A stretch of DNA of 37,691 bases from Dehalococcoidia bacterium. GTDB taxonomy: Bacteria; Chloroflexota; Dehalococcoidia; Lucifugimonadales; UBA3495. How positions within the stretch are numbered: position 1 is the stretch's first letter; each line of letters opens with the position of its first letter. The notes under the pieces are model-generated. The model saw only the letters and a program-made list of their open reading frames with translations, ran no database searches and had not been told where the DNA came from. Below are positions 15,768 through 23,560 of the stretch, one piece after another. The translations under genes were made by a program, and so were the position numbers. The stretch is taken from positions 1-37,691 of the forward strand of contig SHYG01000015.1 in NCBI GenBank assembly GCA_009692925.1, in the 5' to 3' direction.

Positions 15768-15796
15768 GTAGGGGCGGGTTTGAAACCCGCCCCTAC
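15768..15796. repeat. Type B palindrome, copy B3
   Basis: GTAGGGGCGGGTTT and its mirror AAACCCGCCCCTAC flank a single central G. It is identical over all 29 nt to the copy at 26270-26298. It lies 20 nt after the monooxygenase stop and is followed by GATTTT, so it could end that transcript. Confidence 0.9.
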
Positions 15797-15832
15797 GATT
15801 TTGCGCGCATTTTGCGCGGTGCCTTACCCAGC

Positions 15833-15861
15833 TTGTAGGGGGTCAAGCTGTATGGTATCCT
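15833..15861 (+). promoter_or_regulatory. Probable tRNA promoter
   Basis: TTGTAG and TATCCT are separated by 17 bp; the -10 ends 10 nt before the tRNA 5' end. Confidence 0.45.
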
Positions 15862-15871
15862 TTACCAACGT

Positions 15872-15948
15872 CGGGGCGTAGCGCAGCCCGGTAGCGCACC
15901 TGCATGGGGTGCAGGGGGTCGCCGGTTCAAATCCGGCCGCCCCGACCA
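15872..15948 (+). tRNA. tRNA-Pro (anticodon GGG)
   Basis: A complete cloverleaf of 77 nt with encoded CCA. Acceptor strands are CGGGGCG and CGCCCCG with discriminator A. The D arm is GCGC...GCGC, the anticodon stem CCTGC/GCAGG encloses ATGGGGT with anticodon GGG, the variable loop is GGGTC, and the T arm is GCCGG-TTCAAAT-CCGGC. It reads proline codon CCC (and CCU by wobble). Confidence 0.95.
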
Positions 15949-15980
15949 TTACCCCTAATTCAAATATGGAACCATAGCTG

Positions 15981-16012
15981 GAGGCCACCACGCAGGTGGC
16001 CTCTTTCTTTTT
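15981..16012 (+). terminator. Rho-independent terminator after tRNA-Pro
   Basis: A perfect 9-bp stem GAGGCCACC / GGTGGCCTC with a 5-nt loop is followed by TTTCTTTTT. It starts 33 nt after the tRNA 3' end. Confidence 0.9.
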
Positions 16013-16154
16013 GAAAGCCGCTAATCCGACCCCCTCCCTCCACATTGGCCCTGCAGCGGCCTTCCGCTACCGATGCTTGCCTGCCGACCGCCGCTGCGGC
16101 AGGAGCCAAATCACCGAGGCGTGCTTAAATATCTAACTCGGTTGGGCAGCATTT

Positions 16155-16213
16155 GAGACGAAAATCCCCCCAACCCCCCTTTGCGAAAGGGGGGTTGGGG
16201 GGATTTTCGTCTC
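16155..16213. repeat. Type C perfect palindrome (28-bp arms), copy C1
   Basis: The arm GAGACGAAAATCCCCCCAAC continues to CCCCCTTT and is repeated exactly in inverted form around a central GCG. Relatives are C2 at 29516-29575, inside the FAD-subunit gene, and C3 at 35056-35102. The 425-bp gap between the tRNA (15948) and the next gene (16374) holds the tRNA terminator, this repeat and the operator-like palindrome at 16335; I see no gene in it. Confidence 0.95.
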
Positions 16214-16334
16214 GGCCAAGGTTAAGGCAACTATGCAAGGGTCGTTAGTACGATTAAGATCGTTAAGTGCCTGGTGGCGGGGGCAACCCGAAATGGCTAG
16301 AATGTCCCGTAAATGCAGCCCCAAGCGGTCCAGG

Positions 16335-16348
16335 TGATTCGCGAATCA
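16335..16348. promoter_or_regulatory. Operator-like perfect palindrome upstream of the CoA-transferase pair
   Basis: TGATTCGCGAATCA is a perfect 14-bp palindrome, extended by CCAGG on the left and an offset CCTGG on the right. It ends 25 nt before the ATG at 16374, the usual place for a GntR- or TetR-type repressor site. It differs from all the dispersed repeat families in this window. Regulation is inference only. Confidence 0.5.
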
Positions 16349-16373
16349 TCCCTGGGCTCAAGGGAGGAAAGCA

Positions 16374-17633
16374 ATGGCTTCGCAAGGAGTCCTTCAGGGT
16401 ATTAGAGTGCTGACGCTGGAACAGGTTCACGCCCTTCCCTGGGGCACCGCTTTTTTAGCTGATCTGGGCGCTCAGGTGATCCGCATCGAAAGCGTAGACC
16501 ATCTCCAGGACCGCAAGTCGGGTCCGTTTGTGGACGGCAAGCCCGGGAAGGAGTGGTGGAACGAGGGCGGCAACTTGGTGTATTTCGGCACGCGCAATAA
16601 GCAGAGCCTCTGTCTGGAGGTAAACAGTCCCAAGGGAAGGGAGGTTTTCCTTCGGCTGGCGAAACACTGCGACGTGGTGACCGATAACTTTCGTCCCGGC
16701 ACAATGGAGCGTCTTGGCTTCGACCACCCCAGCCTGGCCCGGATAAACCCTCGAATCATTACTCTGAGCGGCACTGCCTACGGCTACACCGGTCCCTGGA
16801 GGAGGGCTGGCTCCCGCGCCCGTACCGTCGACGCGGCCTGCGGCCTGTCCTCCCTCACGGGCTATGAGGGTGGACCCTCGATGCGCGCCAGCAACAACTA
16901 TATGGACCACTCCGTAGGCAACAACGTGGCCTATGCCCTCCTGTTGGCCATTTATTCCAGAAAGAAGACGGGCAAGGGGATGCGAATTGACCTGACCATG
17001 CAGGAGACCGGCGTGTCCTGCATTGGCCCCGCAATTCTGGAAGCCCAGCGGGGCATCAAGCGCTCCCGCCTGGGCTGTGGCCACCTGTGGAAGTCGCCGC
17101 ATAACGTCTACCCCTGCCGGGGCAATGACCGTTGGATTGCCATCGCCATCTCTGACGATGCCGAGTGGCTGGCATTGAAGCAGGAGATGGAGGAACCCTC
17201 TTGGGCAGCAGACTCCCGGTTGGACTCGGCCTTGGGGCGCTGGCAACACCGGCGCGAGCTGGACGATCACCTGGCAACCTGGACGGCCACTCAGGACGAC
17301 CAGGTTCTAATGCGGCGTCTGCAAGACCGCGGGGTCCCCGCTGGTTCAGCGCTGACCGCCAAGGATTTGGTGGGTGATCCCCATTTGCAAGCCAGGGGGT
17401 TCCTGCAGGAGTATGACAACCCTGGGTGTCCTCAGGTAGGTCGCCGGGTATATGCGGGGCGCCCCTTCCGTACTCCAGAACTCCCCATGGCCATTCGCGA
17501 CTCCGCCACGCTGGGGGAGCACAACCACCAGGTTCTGCGGGAGGTTGGCGGACTGTCGGAGGACGAGATCGAAGAGCTGGCTAGGGAAGCCGTGATATCA
17601 ACCAGACCTGGGGCTGAAGAGCGCGCGCCTTAA
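16374..17633 (+). CDS. CaiB/BaiF (type III) CoA-transferase, Asp-containing subunit
   Basis: A 419-residue class III CoA-transferase, which moves CoA between carboxylic acids through an acyl-aspartyl intermediate. Family blocks seen: GIRVLTLEQVHALPWGTAFLADLGAQVIRIES at the N-terminus, DVVTDNFRPGTMERLG, LSGTAYGYTGP, and GKGMRIDLTMQET. Asp178 in NYMDHSVGNN aligns with the catalytic Asp169 of formyl-CoA transferase. A GGGAGGAAAG site precedes the ATG. A second CoA-transferase gene follows after 21 bp, carrying Glu at the equivalent position, so a heteromeric enzyme is possible. The operon continues into a uracil phosphoribosyltransferase. An operator-like palindrome lies upstream. Confidence 0.92.
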   Translation: MASQGVLQGIRVLTLEQVHALPWGTAFLADLGAQVIRIESVDHLQDRKSGPFVDGKPGKEWWNEGGNLVYFGTRNKQSLCLEVNSPKGREVFLRLAKHCDVVTDNFRPGTMERLGFDHPSLARINPRIITLSGTAYGYTGPWRRAGSRARTVDAACGLSSLTGYEGGPSMRASNNYMDHSVGNNVAYALLLAIYSRKKTGKGMRIDLTMQETGVSCIGPAILEAQRGIKRSRLGCGHLWKSPHNVYPCRGNDRWIAIAISDDAEWLALKQEMEEPSWAADSRLDSALGRWQHRRELDDHLATWTATQDDQVLMRRLQDRGVPAGSALTAKDLVGDPHLQARGFLQEYDNPGCPQVGRRVYAGRPFRTPELPMAIRDSATLGEHNHQVLREVGGLSEDEIEELAREAVISTRPGAEERAP

Positions 17634-17654
17634 CCAATACTTGCGGAGGGGTCC

Positions 17655-18863
17655 ATGCCGGGAATACTGTCCGGGGTGAGGGTACTGGAACTTACCAACG
17701 CGCCGTCAGGGGCGTTTTGCGCCAAGCTGCTGGCGGATCAAGGCGCCGACACGATCAAGGTTGAGCCCCCCGGCTGGGGTGACCAGGCCCGGCACGAACC
17801 TCCCTTCATGGGTGGCGAACCCCACTTCGACCGAAGCTCCGCCTTCCTGGCGTTTAACACCAACAAGCGGGGCATCACCCTGGACGCCGGACAGACAGCG
17901 GGCCGAGAGTTGCTTGGCCGGCTGGTGAAGGGGGCGCAGGTGGTGATTGAGAGCTATCCCCCCGGACACCTGAACGGTCTGGGCCTTGGCTACGAAGCTC
18001 AGAAAGAGATTAACCCATCGGTAATCCTGCTATCCATCACCTACTTCGGACAGACCGGGCCTTACTCGGGTTATCGGGGCGACGATCTGGTGGCCCAGGC
18101 GATGGGAGGGTATCTCTACGCAGTTACGGGCTCCGCCGACCGCCCGCCAATGGGCACGGCGCTGCAACAGATGGAGATCACCGCGGCGCGTAACGGGGCC
18201 ATCGCGATTATGGCGGCCCTGCTCCAACGGGAAGAAACGGGCGCGGGCGCGCACATCGATCTTTCGGTGATGGAAGCGGTGGTGGCCACGCCCTCGGGGC
18301 TGATTCATCCCTACAGCTTCACCGGACGCAGCCCGCGCCGGGGTGGCGGTGATCACAACGTGATGGACGGCATGCACATGCCGACGCGGGACGGCGAAGT
18401 GACGCTGACCACCGCGGGCACCGGCGGCCGGCCAATGGAGGTGTGGGCCGAGCTGTTGGCGCAGCCGGACCTCCTCGACTCAAAGTTTACCACCCGGCAA
18501 TCCCGGCTGGAGAATTGGGAGGAGTTGCGCAGCTTGGTGGCCCCCAAGCTGGCCCAGTGGGACAACTTGGACCTGATGAAAGAAACCATGGCCCGGGGTT
18601 TGGTAATTGGGTTGGTTCAGAGCCCGGAGCAGGTGGTTAACTCTCCTCACCTGGCCGAGAGAGAATACTTTGTTCAGTTGGAGCATCCGGAAGTTGGCCC
18701 ACTGAAATACCCTGGTTCTGGCTTCCTGATTGACGGCATGAACCCGATGCAAACAACTAGGGCGGCGCCGCGGTTGGGAGAGCACAACGCCGAGGTCTTT
18801 TGTGGTGATCTGGGCTTGTCCATGGCAGAGTTAGGCTTGCTGCGCGCCGCCAGGGTTATCTGA
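17655..18863 (+). CDS. CaiB/BaiF CoA-transferase, Glu at the catalytic position
   Basis: A 402-residue type III CoA-transferase with GVRVLELTNAPSGAFCAKLLADQGADTIKVEPP, QVVIESYPPGHLNGLGLGY, LLSITYFGQTGPY and GAGAHIDLSVMEA. At the place of the catalytic Asp it has Glu174 (QQMEITAARNG). It is therefore either active through a Glu or a non-catalytic partner of the preceding Asp-type subunit. Heteromeric class III transferases with one catalytic subunit are known, for example BbsE/BbsF in toluene degradation. A GGAGGGG site lies before the ATG. Its TGA overlaps the ATG of the next gene by one base (TGATG). Confidence 0.9.
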   Translation: MPGILSGVRVLELTNAPSGAFCAKLLADQGADTIKVEPPGWGDQARHEPPFMGGEPHFDRSSAFLAFNTNKRGITLDAGQTAGRELLGRLVKGAQVVIESYPPGHLNGLGLGYEAQKEINPSVILLSITYFGQTGPYSGYRGDDLVAQAMGGYLYAVTGSADRPPMGTALQQMEITAARNGAIAIMAALLQREETGAGAHIDLSVMEAVVATPSGLIHPYSFTGRSPRRGGGDHNVMDGMHMPTRDGEVTLTTAGTGGRPMEVWAELLAQPDLLDSKFTTRQSRLENWEELRSLVAPKLAQWDNLDLMKETMARGLVIGLVQSPEQVVNSPHLAEREYFVQLEHPEVGPLKYPGSGFLIDGMNPMQTTRAAPRLGEHNAEVFCGDLGLSMAELGLLRAARVI

Positions 18864-19456
18864 TGCAAGCCTATCTGTCGGTGCTGCGGGACCGGAATAC
18901 CGGCGTGGCGGAATTCCGCCGCAACTCCGACCAGTTGGCGAGGCGCCTGGCGGCGGAAACCTTGGTAAAGCTGCCCACTGTCCGCAGGGAGTCCGAAACT
19001 CCCCCAGGGGATGCTGCCGTCCCAGCCCCACCCGGCGATGTTATGGTGGTGGTGATCTTGCGGGCTGCGCTGGCCCTCCTGGGATCGTTCATGGAGGCCA
19101 TTCCCGGTTTGCCGGTGGGCTTCATCGGCATTGAGCGCGATGAGCTGACCGCCCGCCCCCACTCCTACTACCAGAAATTTCCGAGGGTCTTGCCCGGCCG
19201 CGCCATTCTCCTGGACCCGATGTTGGCAACAGGAGGCAGCGCTGGGCTGGCAGTGGCCACCCTGCGCCAGCTGGGCTACGCACCGGAGTCCATCTACTTC
19301 ACCGGGGTAATCGCCGCCCAGGAGGGTTTCCGCGCTTTGTCCCAGTTGATACCACCGTCCCACATCACGGCGGCGGCCATCGACCCGGCTTTGGACCATC
19401 AGAAGTGCATTGTGCCCGGCCTGGGGGACTATGGAGACCGGTATTTCGGGACGTAG
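18863..19456 (+). CDS. upp: Uracil phosphoribosyltransferase-like protein
   Basis: UPRTase makes UMP from uracil and PRPP. The 197-residue protein keeps the diagnostic blocks: YLSVLRDRNTGVAEFRR, VMVVVILRAALALLGSFMEAIPG, the PRPP loop LDPMLATGGSA and the C-terminal uracil-binding PGLGDYGDRYFGT. It lacks the short HPLV start of typical family members, and the usual ILRAG reads ILRAA, so it is a divergent copy. Translation is probably coupled to the upstream CoA-transferase through TGATG. The link between pyrimidine salvage and CoA-transfer is odd; it may be accidental, or the operon may serve pyrimidine breakdown, for which there is no direct evidence. Confidence 0.87.
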   Translation: MQAYLSVLRDRNTGVAEFRRNSDQLARRLAAETLVKLPTVRRESETPPGDAAVPAPPGDVMVVVILRAALALLGSFMEAIPGLPVGFIGIERDELTARPHSYYQKFPRVLPGRAILLDPMLATGGSAGLAVATLRQLGYAPESIYFTGVIAAQEGFRALSQLIPPSHITAAAIDPALDHQKCIVPGLGDYGDRYFGT

Positions 19457-19542
19457 GCTGGATGCATGTAGCCCTACGGAGTCCCTTCAAGTCTGAACAG
19501 TTATTCTGACTCGCACCGGTAGCTGACCCCCAGGCAATGCTG

Positions 19543-19548
19543 TATAAT
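19543..19548 (+). promoter_or_regulatory. -10 box upstream of the PH-like membrane protein gene
   Basis: A perfect TATAAT lies after the uracil phosphoribosyltransferase gene, with no convincing -35. If used, it would give a leader of about 170 nt before ATG 19723. No other gene is seen in the 19457-19722 gap. Confidence 0.35.
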
Positions 19549-19722
19549 GCGGCCAGCAAGGACTGGAGGGCCTACCAACCCGTGCCCCTGCATAGACAGG
19601 AGCACAGGTGGTTTACAGGCCAGTTTCGTATTTGAATGCAGCCCTTGCATGGGCCCACACACCCACCTTACCCTCCATATGGCCACCAACTTAGAGCCTT
19701 CGCAAGGGAACCGCAACACCAA

Positions 19723-20178
19723 ATGTCAGAAGCGCAACAAACCCAAAGAGAGCAGCCCCTCTACCAGGCCAAGCACCGCGTTCCGGTGAACCTTACGTTT
19801 TTCCTGGCCCTGATCGTGGTCGGTCTGGGGATCTGGAAGGCCGACCCGGTGCTGGTGCTGGCTGGTACCGGCGTAGCCGCCTTCACCTGGTTCGCCAACC
19901 CCAGGCTGTACCGGGTCTATCCCGGCGCGCTGGTGGTGGTGTACGGCTCTCCCCGGGTGCGGGTAATCCCCTTCCAGAAGATCTCCCACCTGGATATGCT
20001 GAAGCTGATGATCGGCGACCGGCTGCGGGTGCGGCTGGTAGACCCGCTGGCCCTGCGCCTCTTTGACCGCCGCCGCCTCATCCTGGAGTTGAAGGACCCC
20101 CAGACCTTCCACGACCAACTCCAGACGGCCCTGGACGAGTTCCGCCGCACCCACCCTGAGACGGGGCCCAGTTCCTGA
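19723..20178 (+). CDS. PH-like domain membrane protein, uncharacterised
   Basis: A 151-residue protein with a polar N-terminus, two adjacent hydrophobic stretches (VNLTFFLALIVVGLGIW and DPVLVLAGTGVAAFTWFA) and a cytoplasmic beta-rich part (RVYPGALVVVYGSPRVRVIPFQKISHL...RLRLVDPLALRLFDRRRLILELKDP) that resembles bacterial PH-like (bPH) domains. It ends in an amphipathic helix, QTFHDQLQTALDEFRRTHPE. The track start at 19636 is upstream; ATG 19723 gives a natural N-terminus, though its ribosome site is weak. It faces the third CoA-transferase across a composite repeat. No specific function can be given. Confidence 0.65.
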   Translation: MSEAQQTQREQPLYQAKHRVPVNLTFFLALIVVGLGIWKADPVLVLAGTGVAAFTWFANPRLYRVYPGALVVVYGSPRVRVIPFQKISHLDMLKLMIGDRLRVRLVDPLALRLFDRRRLILELKDPQTFHDQLQTALDEFRRTHPETGPSS

Positions 20179-20266
20179 GCTTTTGTCGAAGGGTGCAGGC
20201 TCGTGGTTCGGCAGGCTCACCACGAGCGGCGATTGGCACACATGCTCTAAGAATCTCTGCGGTGAA
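20172..20266. repeat. Composite repeat: a 'CCTGAGC...TCGAAGGG'-type unit plus a half copy of element A (A4)
   Basis: CCTGAGCTTTTGTCGAAGGG and GTTCGGCAGGCTCACCACGA form an inverted-repeat unit of a widespread type. It is followed after about 25 nt by GAATCTCTGCGGTGAA, the right arm only of a type A element. It fills the gap between convergent genes. The same combination of units appears at 23561-23672. Confidence 0.65.
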
Positions 20267-20278
20267 TCCGTCTCCCCC

Positions 20279-21451
20279 TCAGTAAATCACCTGCGCCTCC
20301 ACCAGGGCTTCCACCTCGGGCTGGGACAGGCCCAGCAGCTCCTCAAACACGTAGGTGTTGTGCTCCCCGCGCACCGGCTGGGCCGTCATGTTGCCCCCCG
20401 CCTCGCCATCCAGCCGCCAGGGGGTGGCCGGCAGCTCCTGCATGACGCCGTCCTGCTCCCGGTAGGTCTGGAAGAACCCCCGCTCTCGCAGCTGCGGGTT
20501 GTCCCATAGCTGGTCCACCGAGGAGGAGGCCCCGGCGGGCACCCCAGCCTGCTGGAGCCGCACCATCAACGCCAGGGCGTCGTGGCGGCGCGTGACGGCG
20601 GCCAGGGCGCGGTCCAGGCTGTCCTGGTTCTGCCACCGGCGCAGGGCATCGGCATAACGGGGGTCAGCCGGCAGCTCGGTCAGACCCAAGACTTGGCACA
20701 GGGACTGCCACTGGGCGTCGGTGGCGACGGCGATGCCGATCCACTGATCCTCGCCCTTACACGGGTAGTTGCCGTGGGGCGCATAGGCCGGGTGCTGGTT
20801 GCCCAGGGGCTCCGGCACCCGCCGGTTCATGGAGTAGTCCAGCATCGGCTCGGGCAGCAGCATGGTGGTGGCCTCCGCCATGGACAGGTCAATGTACTGG
20901 CCCTCGCCCGACTGCCAGCAGCGGTGCAGGGCGGCGTTAATCAGAAACACCTCCAGCATCCCCACCACCGGGTCGGTCCAGATGCCCCCGATGTCCGGCG
21001 CGTGGCCGGGGTAGCCTTGCAGGGCGCTCCACCCGGTGAAGCACTGGATCAGGGTGCCGTAAGCCACCTGCTTCATGTCCGGGCCCGAATGTCCCAAACC
21101 GGCGGAGGACAGCATGATGATCTCCGGCTTCACCCGGCGCAGCTCCGGGTACCCCAGCCCCAGCCGCTCGATGACTCCGGGGGCAAAGTTCTCGATGACC
21201 ACGTCGCTGAGGCCGATGACGCGCTGGGCCAGCTCGATGCCCCTGGCGTGGGAAAGGTTGAGAGTGATGCTCTTCTTGGACTGGTTGATGAAGCGGCTGA
21301 TGCTGCGCTCCCGGTAGGGGTCCGGGCGGCGCTCGCTTTCGATGCGGATGACCTCCGCGCCCATCATACCCAGGTAGCGGGTGCAGGTGGGGCCGGCAAT
21401 CTGCCAGCTAAAGTCGGCGATGCGCACGCCTTCTAGGGGCAGGCGGTCCAT
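20279..21451 (-). CDS. CaiB/BaiF CoA-transferase, third copy (Asp type)
   Basis: A 390-residue type III CoA-transferase. It shows GVRIADFSWQIAGPTCTRYLGMMGAEVIRIES, DVVIENFAPGVIERLGLGYPEL, LSSAGLGHSGP and GEGQYIDLSMAEA. Asp160 in IWTDPVVGML corresponds to the catalytic Asp. A GGAGAGG site lies before the ATG. The gene is not obviously paired with another transferase gene; upstream on the same strand is an MFS transporter with a 47-bp gap, so uptake or export and activation of the same compound is possible. Substrate not deducible. Confidence 0.92.
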   Translation of the reverse strand: MDRLPLEGVRIADFSWQIAGPTCTRYLGMMGAEVIRIESERRPDPYRERSISRFINQSKKSITLNLSHARGIELAQRVIGLSDVVIENFAPGVIERLGLGYPELRRVKPEIIMLSSAGLGHSGPDMKQVAYGTLIQCFTGWSALQGYPGHAPDIGGIWTDPVVGMLEVFLINAALHRCWQSGEGQYIDLSMAEATTMLLPEPMLDYSMNRRVPEPLGNQHPAYAPHGNYPCKGEDQWIGIAVATDAQWQSLCQVLGLTELPADPRYADALRRWQNQDSLDRALAAVTRRHDALALMVRLQQAGVPAGASSSVDQLWDNPQLRERGFFQTYREQDGVMQELPATPWRLDGEAGGNMTAQPVRGEHNTYVFEELLGLSQPEVEALVEAQVIY

Positions 21452-21498
21452 AGCACTAACCTCTCCGATTCAGTGTAGCGGCGGCAATAGCTCGTCCT

Positions 21499-22824
21499 TC
21501 AGCGGAAGGACCTACCAATGTGGCGAACGTCCTTATAAGCGAAAAACGCATACGACCCCAAGGCCAGGCTGATGGCCCCCAGCACCGTCACGGTCAGATT
21601 CGCCGATGTGAACTGGGTCATTGCCCCCACCAGCATGCTGGCGAAGGGGGTGAAGCCGTGATCCAAGTGGTAGATCGCCATCACCCGGCCCCGCAGGCCG
21701 TCGGCGATGTTCATCTGCAGCGAGGTGTTGTTGTTAATCTGGAAGGCGATGCGGAATAGGCCCAGGAAGAACATGGCGGCCAGGGACACGGGCAGCCAGT
21801 GGGAGACGCCCAGGACAATGGCCGTGCAGGACAGCAGCAGCAGGGCCACCATCCCCACCTGCCCTTTCTGGAAAACTCTGCCAAAGGTGGCAAAACACGC
21901 GGTGCCCAGGATACCGCCCACACCCATGGCCAGCACCAGGAAGCCATACACCTTGGGCCCATGTCCCAACACCTTGACAGCGATAACCGGCATGATCCCA
22001 ATGACCGGCGCCACCAGAAACGCGGGAATGTAGCTGAGCAGCAACAGGTGAAAAAGCAGGGGCTCTGAAGCCACGTAGGTGAAGCCCTGCTTCAGGTTCG
22101 ACTTGACAGAAGACTTGATGGCGGTAATCTCTTCCCGATAGGGGAGCTTGATGGGGACTATGGCCAGGGCCATCAGCACATACAACACGCCCTCGATGGC
22201 GAAGTTAATCTCCGGGCCCAGCCAGGCGATGAGCACCCCACCCACGCCCGGCCCGATCACCCGGGCCACATTACCGGCCACCGAGTTCAGGGCAATGGCG
22301 TTAAACAGGTCCTGGCGGGGCACCGTGTTGGCTACCATGGCCTGGCGGACCGGCTGGATGACAGCATGGAGTGCCCCGCCGATGATTGTAAATATTAAGG
22401 CGTAAGCTACGCCGGCGCTCCCGGTAATGTAGCCCTGCTGCACGGCCAGGGCGAACACGAATACTACCGCCGCCAGAATGGACTGCACTATGATGACCAT
22501 CTTGCGCCGGTTCAGCCGGTCCGCGAAGACCCCGGCCAGAGGTCCAATAAACAGGAAGGGCAGCGAGCGCGCGCCTCCCGCAACGCCCACCAAGAAAGGC
22601 GATCCGGAAATTTGCCAGACCACCCAAGGGACGGTAATCTGCTCAAACCAACTGGCGGAGGCATTGAACAGGTTGCTTACCCAGAGGAACAGGAAGTCCC
22701 GATGGCGCAGGGAAGAGAAGGTCTGAAACCGGTCCGATGACCTGCGACCGTCGCCAGCGGCAACCGGGGGGGATCCCTGTCCCGCTCCGGGCGGAGACGC
22801 CGCAGGGCGGTGTACATGAGACAT
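21499..22824 (-). CDS. Major facilitator superfamily transporter (MFS_3 / EntS-like)
   Basis: A 441-residue MFS protein with a 40-residue polar N-terminal tail and about 12 hydrophobic helices. After the first helices comes the loop 2-3 motif GVFADRLNRRKM, typical of this superfamily, and later the GLRGRVMAIYHL segment common in EntS-like proteins. The N-terminal FSSLRHRDFLFLWVSNLFNASASWFEQ matches the 'LRHRNFRLLWxGxLxSxxGxW' start of that group, many of which export small molecules. It probably exports an organic compound by proton antiport. It lies between the third CoA-transferase and the flavin reductase on the same strand. Confidence 0.88.
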   Translation of the reverse strand: MSHVHRPAASPPGAGQGSPPVAAGDGRRSSDRFQTFSSLRHRDFLFLWVSNLFNASASWFEQITVPWVVWQISGSPFLVGVAGGARSLPFLFIGPLAGVFADRLNRRKMVIIVQSILAAVVFVFALAVQQGYITGSAGVAYALIFTIIGGALHAVIQPVRQAMVANTVPRQDLFNAIALNSVAGNVARVIGPGVGGVLIAWLGPEINFAIEGVLYVLMALAIVPIKLPYREEITAIKSSVKSNLKQGFTYVASEPLLFHLLLLSYIPAFLVAPVIGIMPVIAVKVLGHGPKVYGFLVLAMGVGGILGTACFATFGRVFQKGQVGMVALLLLSCTAIVLGVSHWLPVSLAAMFFLGLFRIAFQINNNTSLQMNIADGLRGRVMAIYHLDHGFTPFASMLVGAMTQFTSANLTVTVLGAISLALGSYAFFAYKDVRHIGRSFR

Positions 22825-22912
22825 CTCAGCCCCTGCCCTTTGAAGCGGTAGGAGCGTGGTGCGAGACGCAGGATGGGGGCAAGTTTCGGTGGATGTTCAT
22901 TTTCAGGCGCCT

Positions 22913-23542
22913 CTAGTCCCCCGGCCGGTACAGGTACACTGGGCGGGTCAGCTCAAAGACGTGGTCGGTGTGGCAGTACATGTTGCCCGCCAGCCGTCCC
23001 ACGGGGCGCAGCTTCTGGTGGTCGATGTGGTGCCCGCTGATGATGTCGTCCCGGATGTGCAGCAGCACGATCTCGCCGATGACCAGGCCGTTCTGGCGGC
23101 GTCCCTCCCCGATGTTGACCACCTGGTTCAACCGGCACTCCATGTTCACCGGCGATTCGGCCACCCGCGGCGGCCGCACCAGGTCGGAGGGCGCCGGCGT
23201 CAGGCCCGCCACGCCAAACTCGCTGACCTCCGTGTGGTACTCGGCGGCGGTCTGGTTCATGGCCTCGGCGATGTCGTCCACCACCAGGTTGACCACAAAC
23301 TCCCCGGTCTCCTCAATGTGGGCCAGGGTGTCCTTGCGCTTGTCCGGCCAGCCGGGGGCGTAGCGGGAGCAGGAGAAGGCCAGGGTGGGCGGGTCGCTGC
23401 ACACGGCGTTGAAGAAGGAGAAGGGCGAGAGGTTGACCTGCCCCGATGCGGACATGGTGGAGACAAAGGCGATGGGCCGGGGCACTACCACGCCGGTGAG
23501 CACCCGGTTGAACCCCTCAAAGTGGCGCGGGTCTATCTTCAA
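22913..23542 (-). CDS. Flavin reductase-like FMN-binding split-barrel protein
   Basis: A 209-residue protein of the flavin reductase-like family. It contains VVVPRPIAFVSTMSASGQVNLSPFSFFNAVCSDPPTLAFS, the conserved FMN-binding block of these split barrels, then KDTLAHIEETGEFVVNLV and a late HLPV-like segment. Such proteins reduce FMN for a partner monooxygenase or themselves act as flavoproteins; the luciferase-like enzyme at 14603 is a candidate partner. There is no ATG: the start is TTG 23542, supported by GGAGGG 6 nt upstream and by the family's 'MKIDP' beginning. Element A5 lies 18 nt upstream of the start. Confidence 0.87.
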   Translation of the reverse strand: MKIDPRHFEGFNRVLTGVVVPRPIAFVSTMSASGQVNLSPFSFFNAVCSDPPTLAFSCSRYAPGWPDKRKDTLAHIEETGEFVVNLVVDDIAEAMNQTAAEYHTEVSEFGVAGLTPAPSDLVRPPRVAESPVNMECRLNQVVNIGEGRRQNGLVIGEIVLLHIRDDIISGHHIDHQKLRPVGRLAGNMYCHTDHVFELTRPVYLYRPGD

Positions 23543-23560
23543 ATCAGTCCCTCCAAGTAT

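Noticed and set aside
15824-16045. A 73-aa minus-strand ORF covering the tRNA (MVGAAGFEPATPCTPCRCATG...)
   Set aside because: This is the well-known spurious translation of the antisense of a tRNA gene.
16155-16213. Palindrome C1 as a rho-independent terminator
   Set aside because: The 28-bp arms would form a strong hairpin, but no T-run follows and the tRNA already has a clear terminator at 15981; the same sequence recurs inside a coding region.
19547-19789. An 80-aa ORF before the PH-like gene
   Set aside because: No ribosome site, Cys/Thr/Pro-rich composition without family resemblance, and it overlaps the better supported gene at 19723 in another frame.
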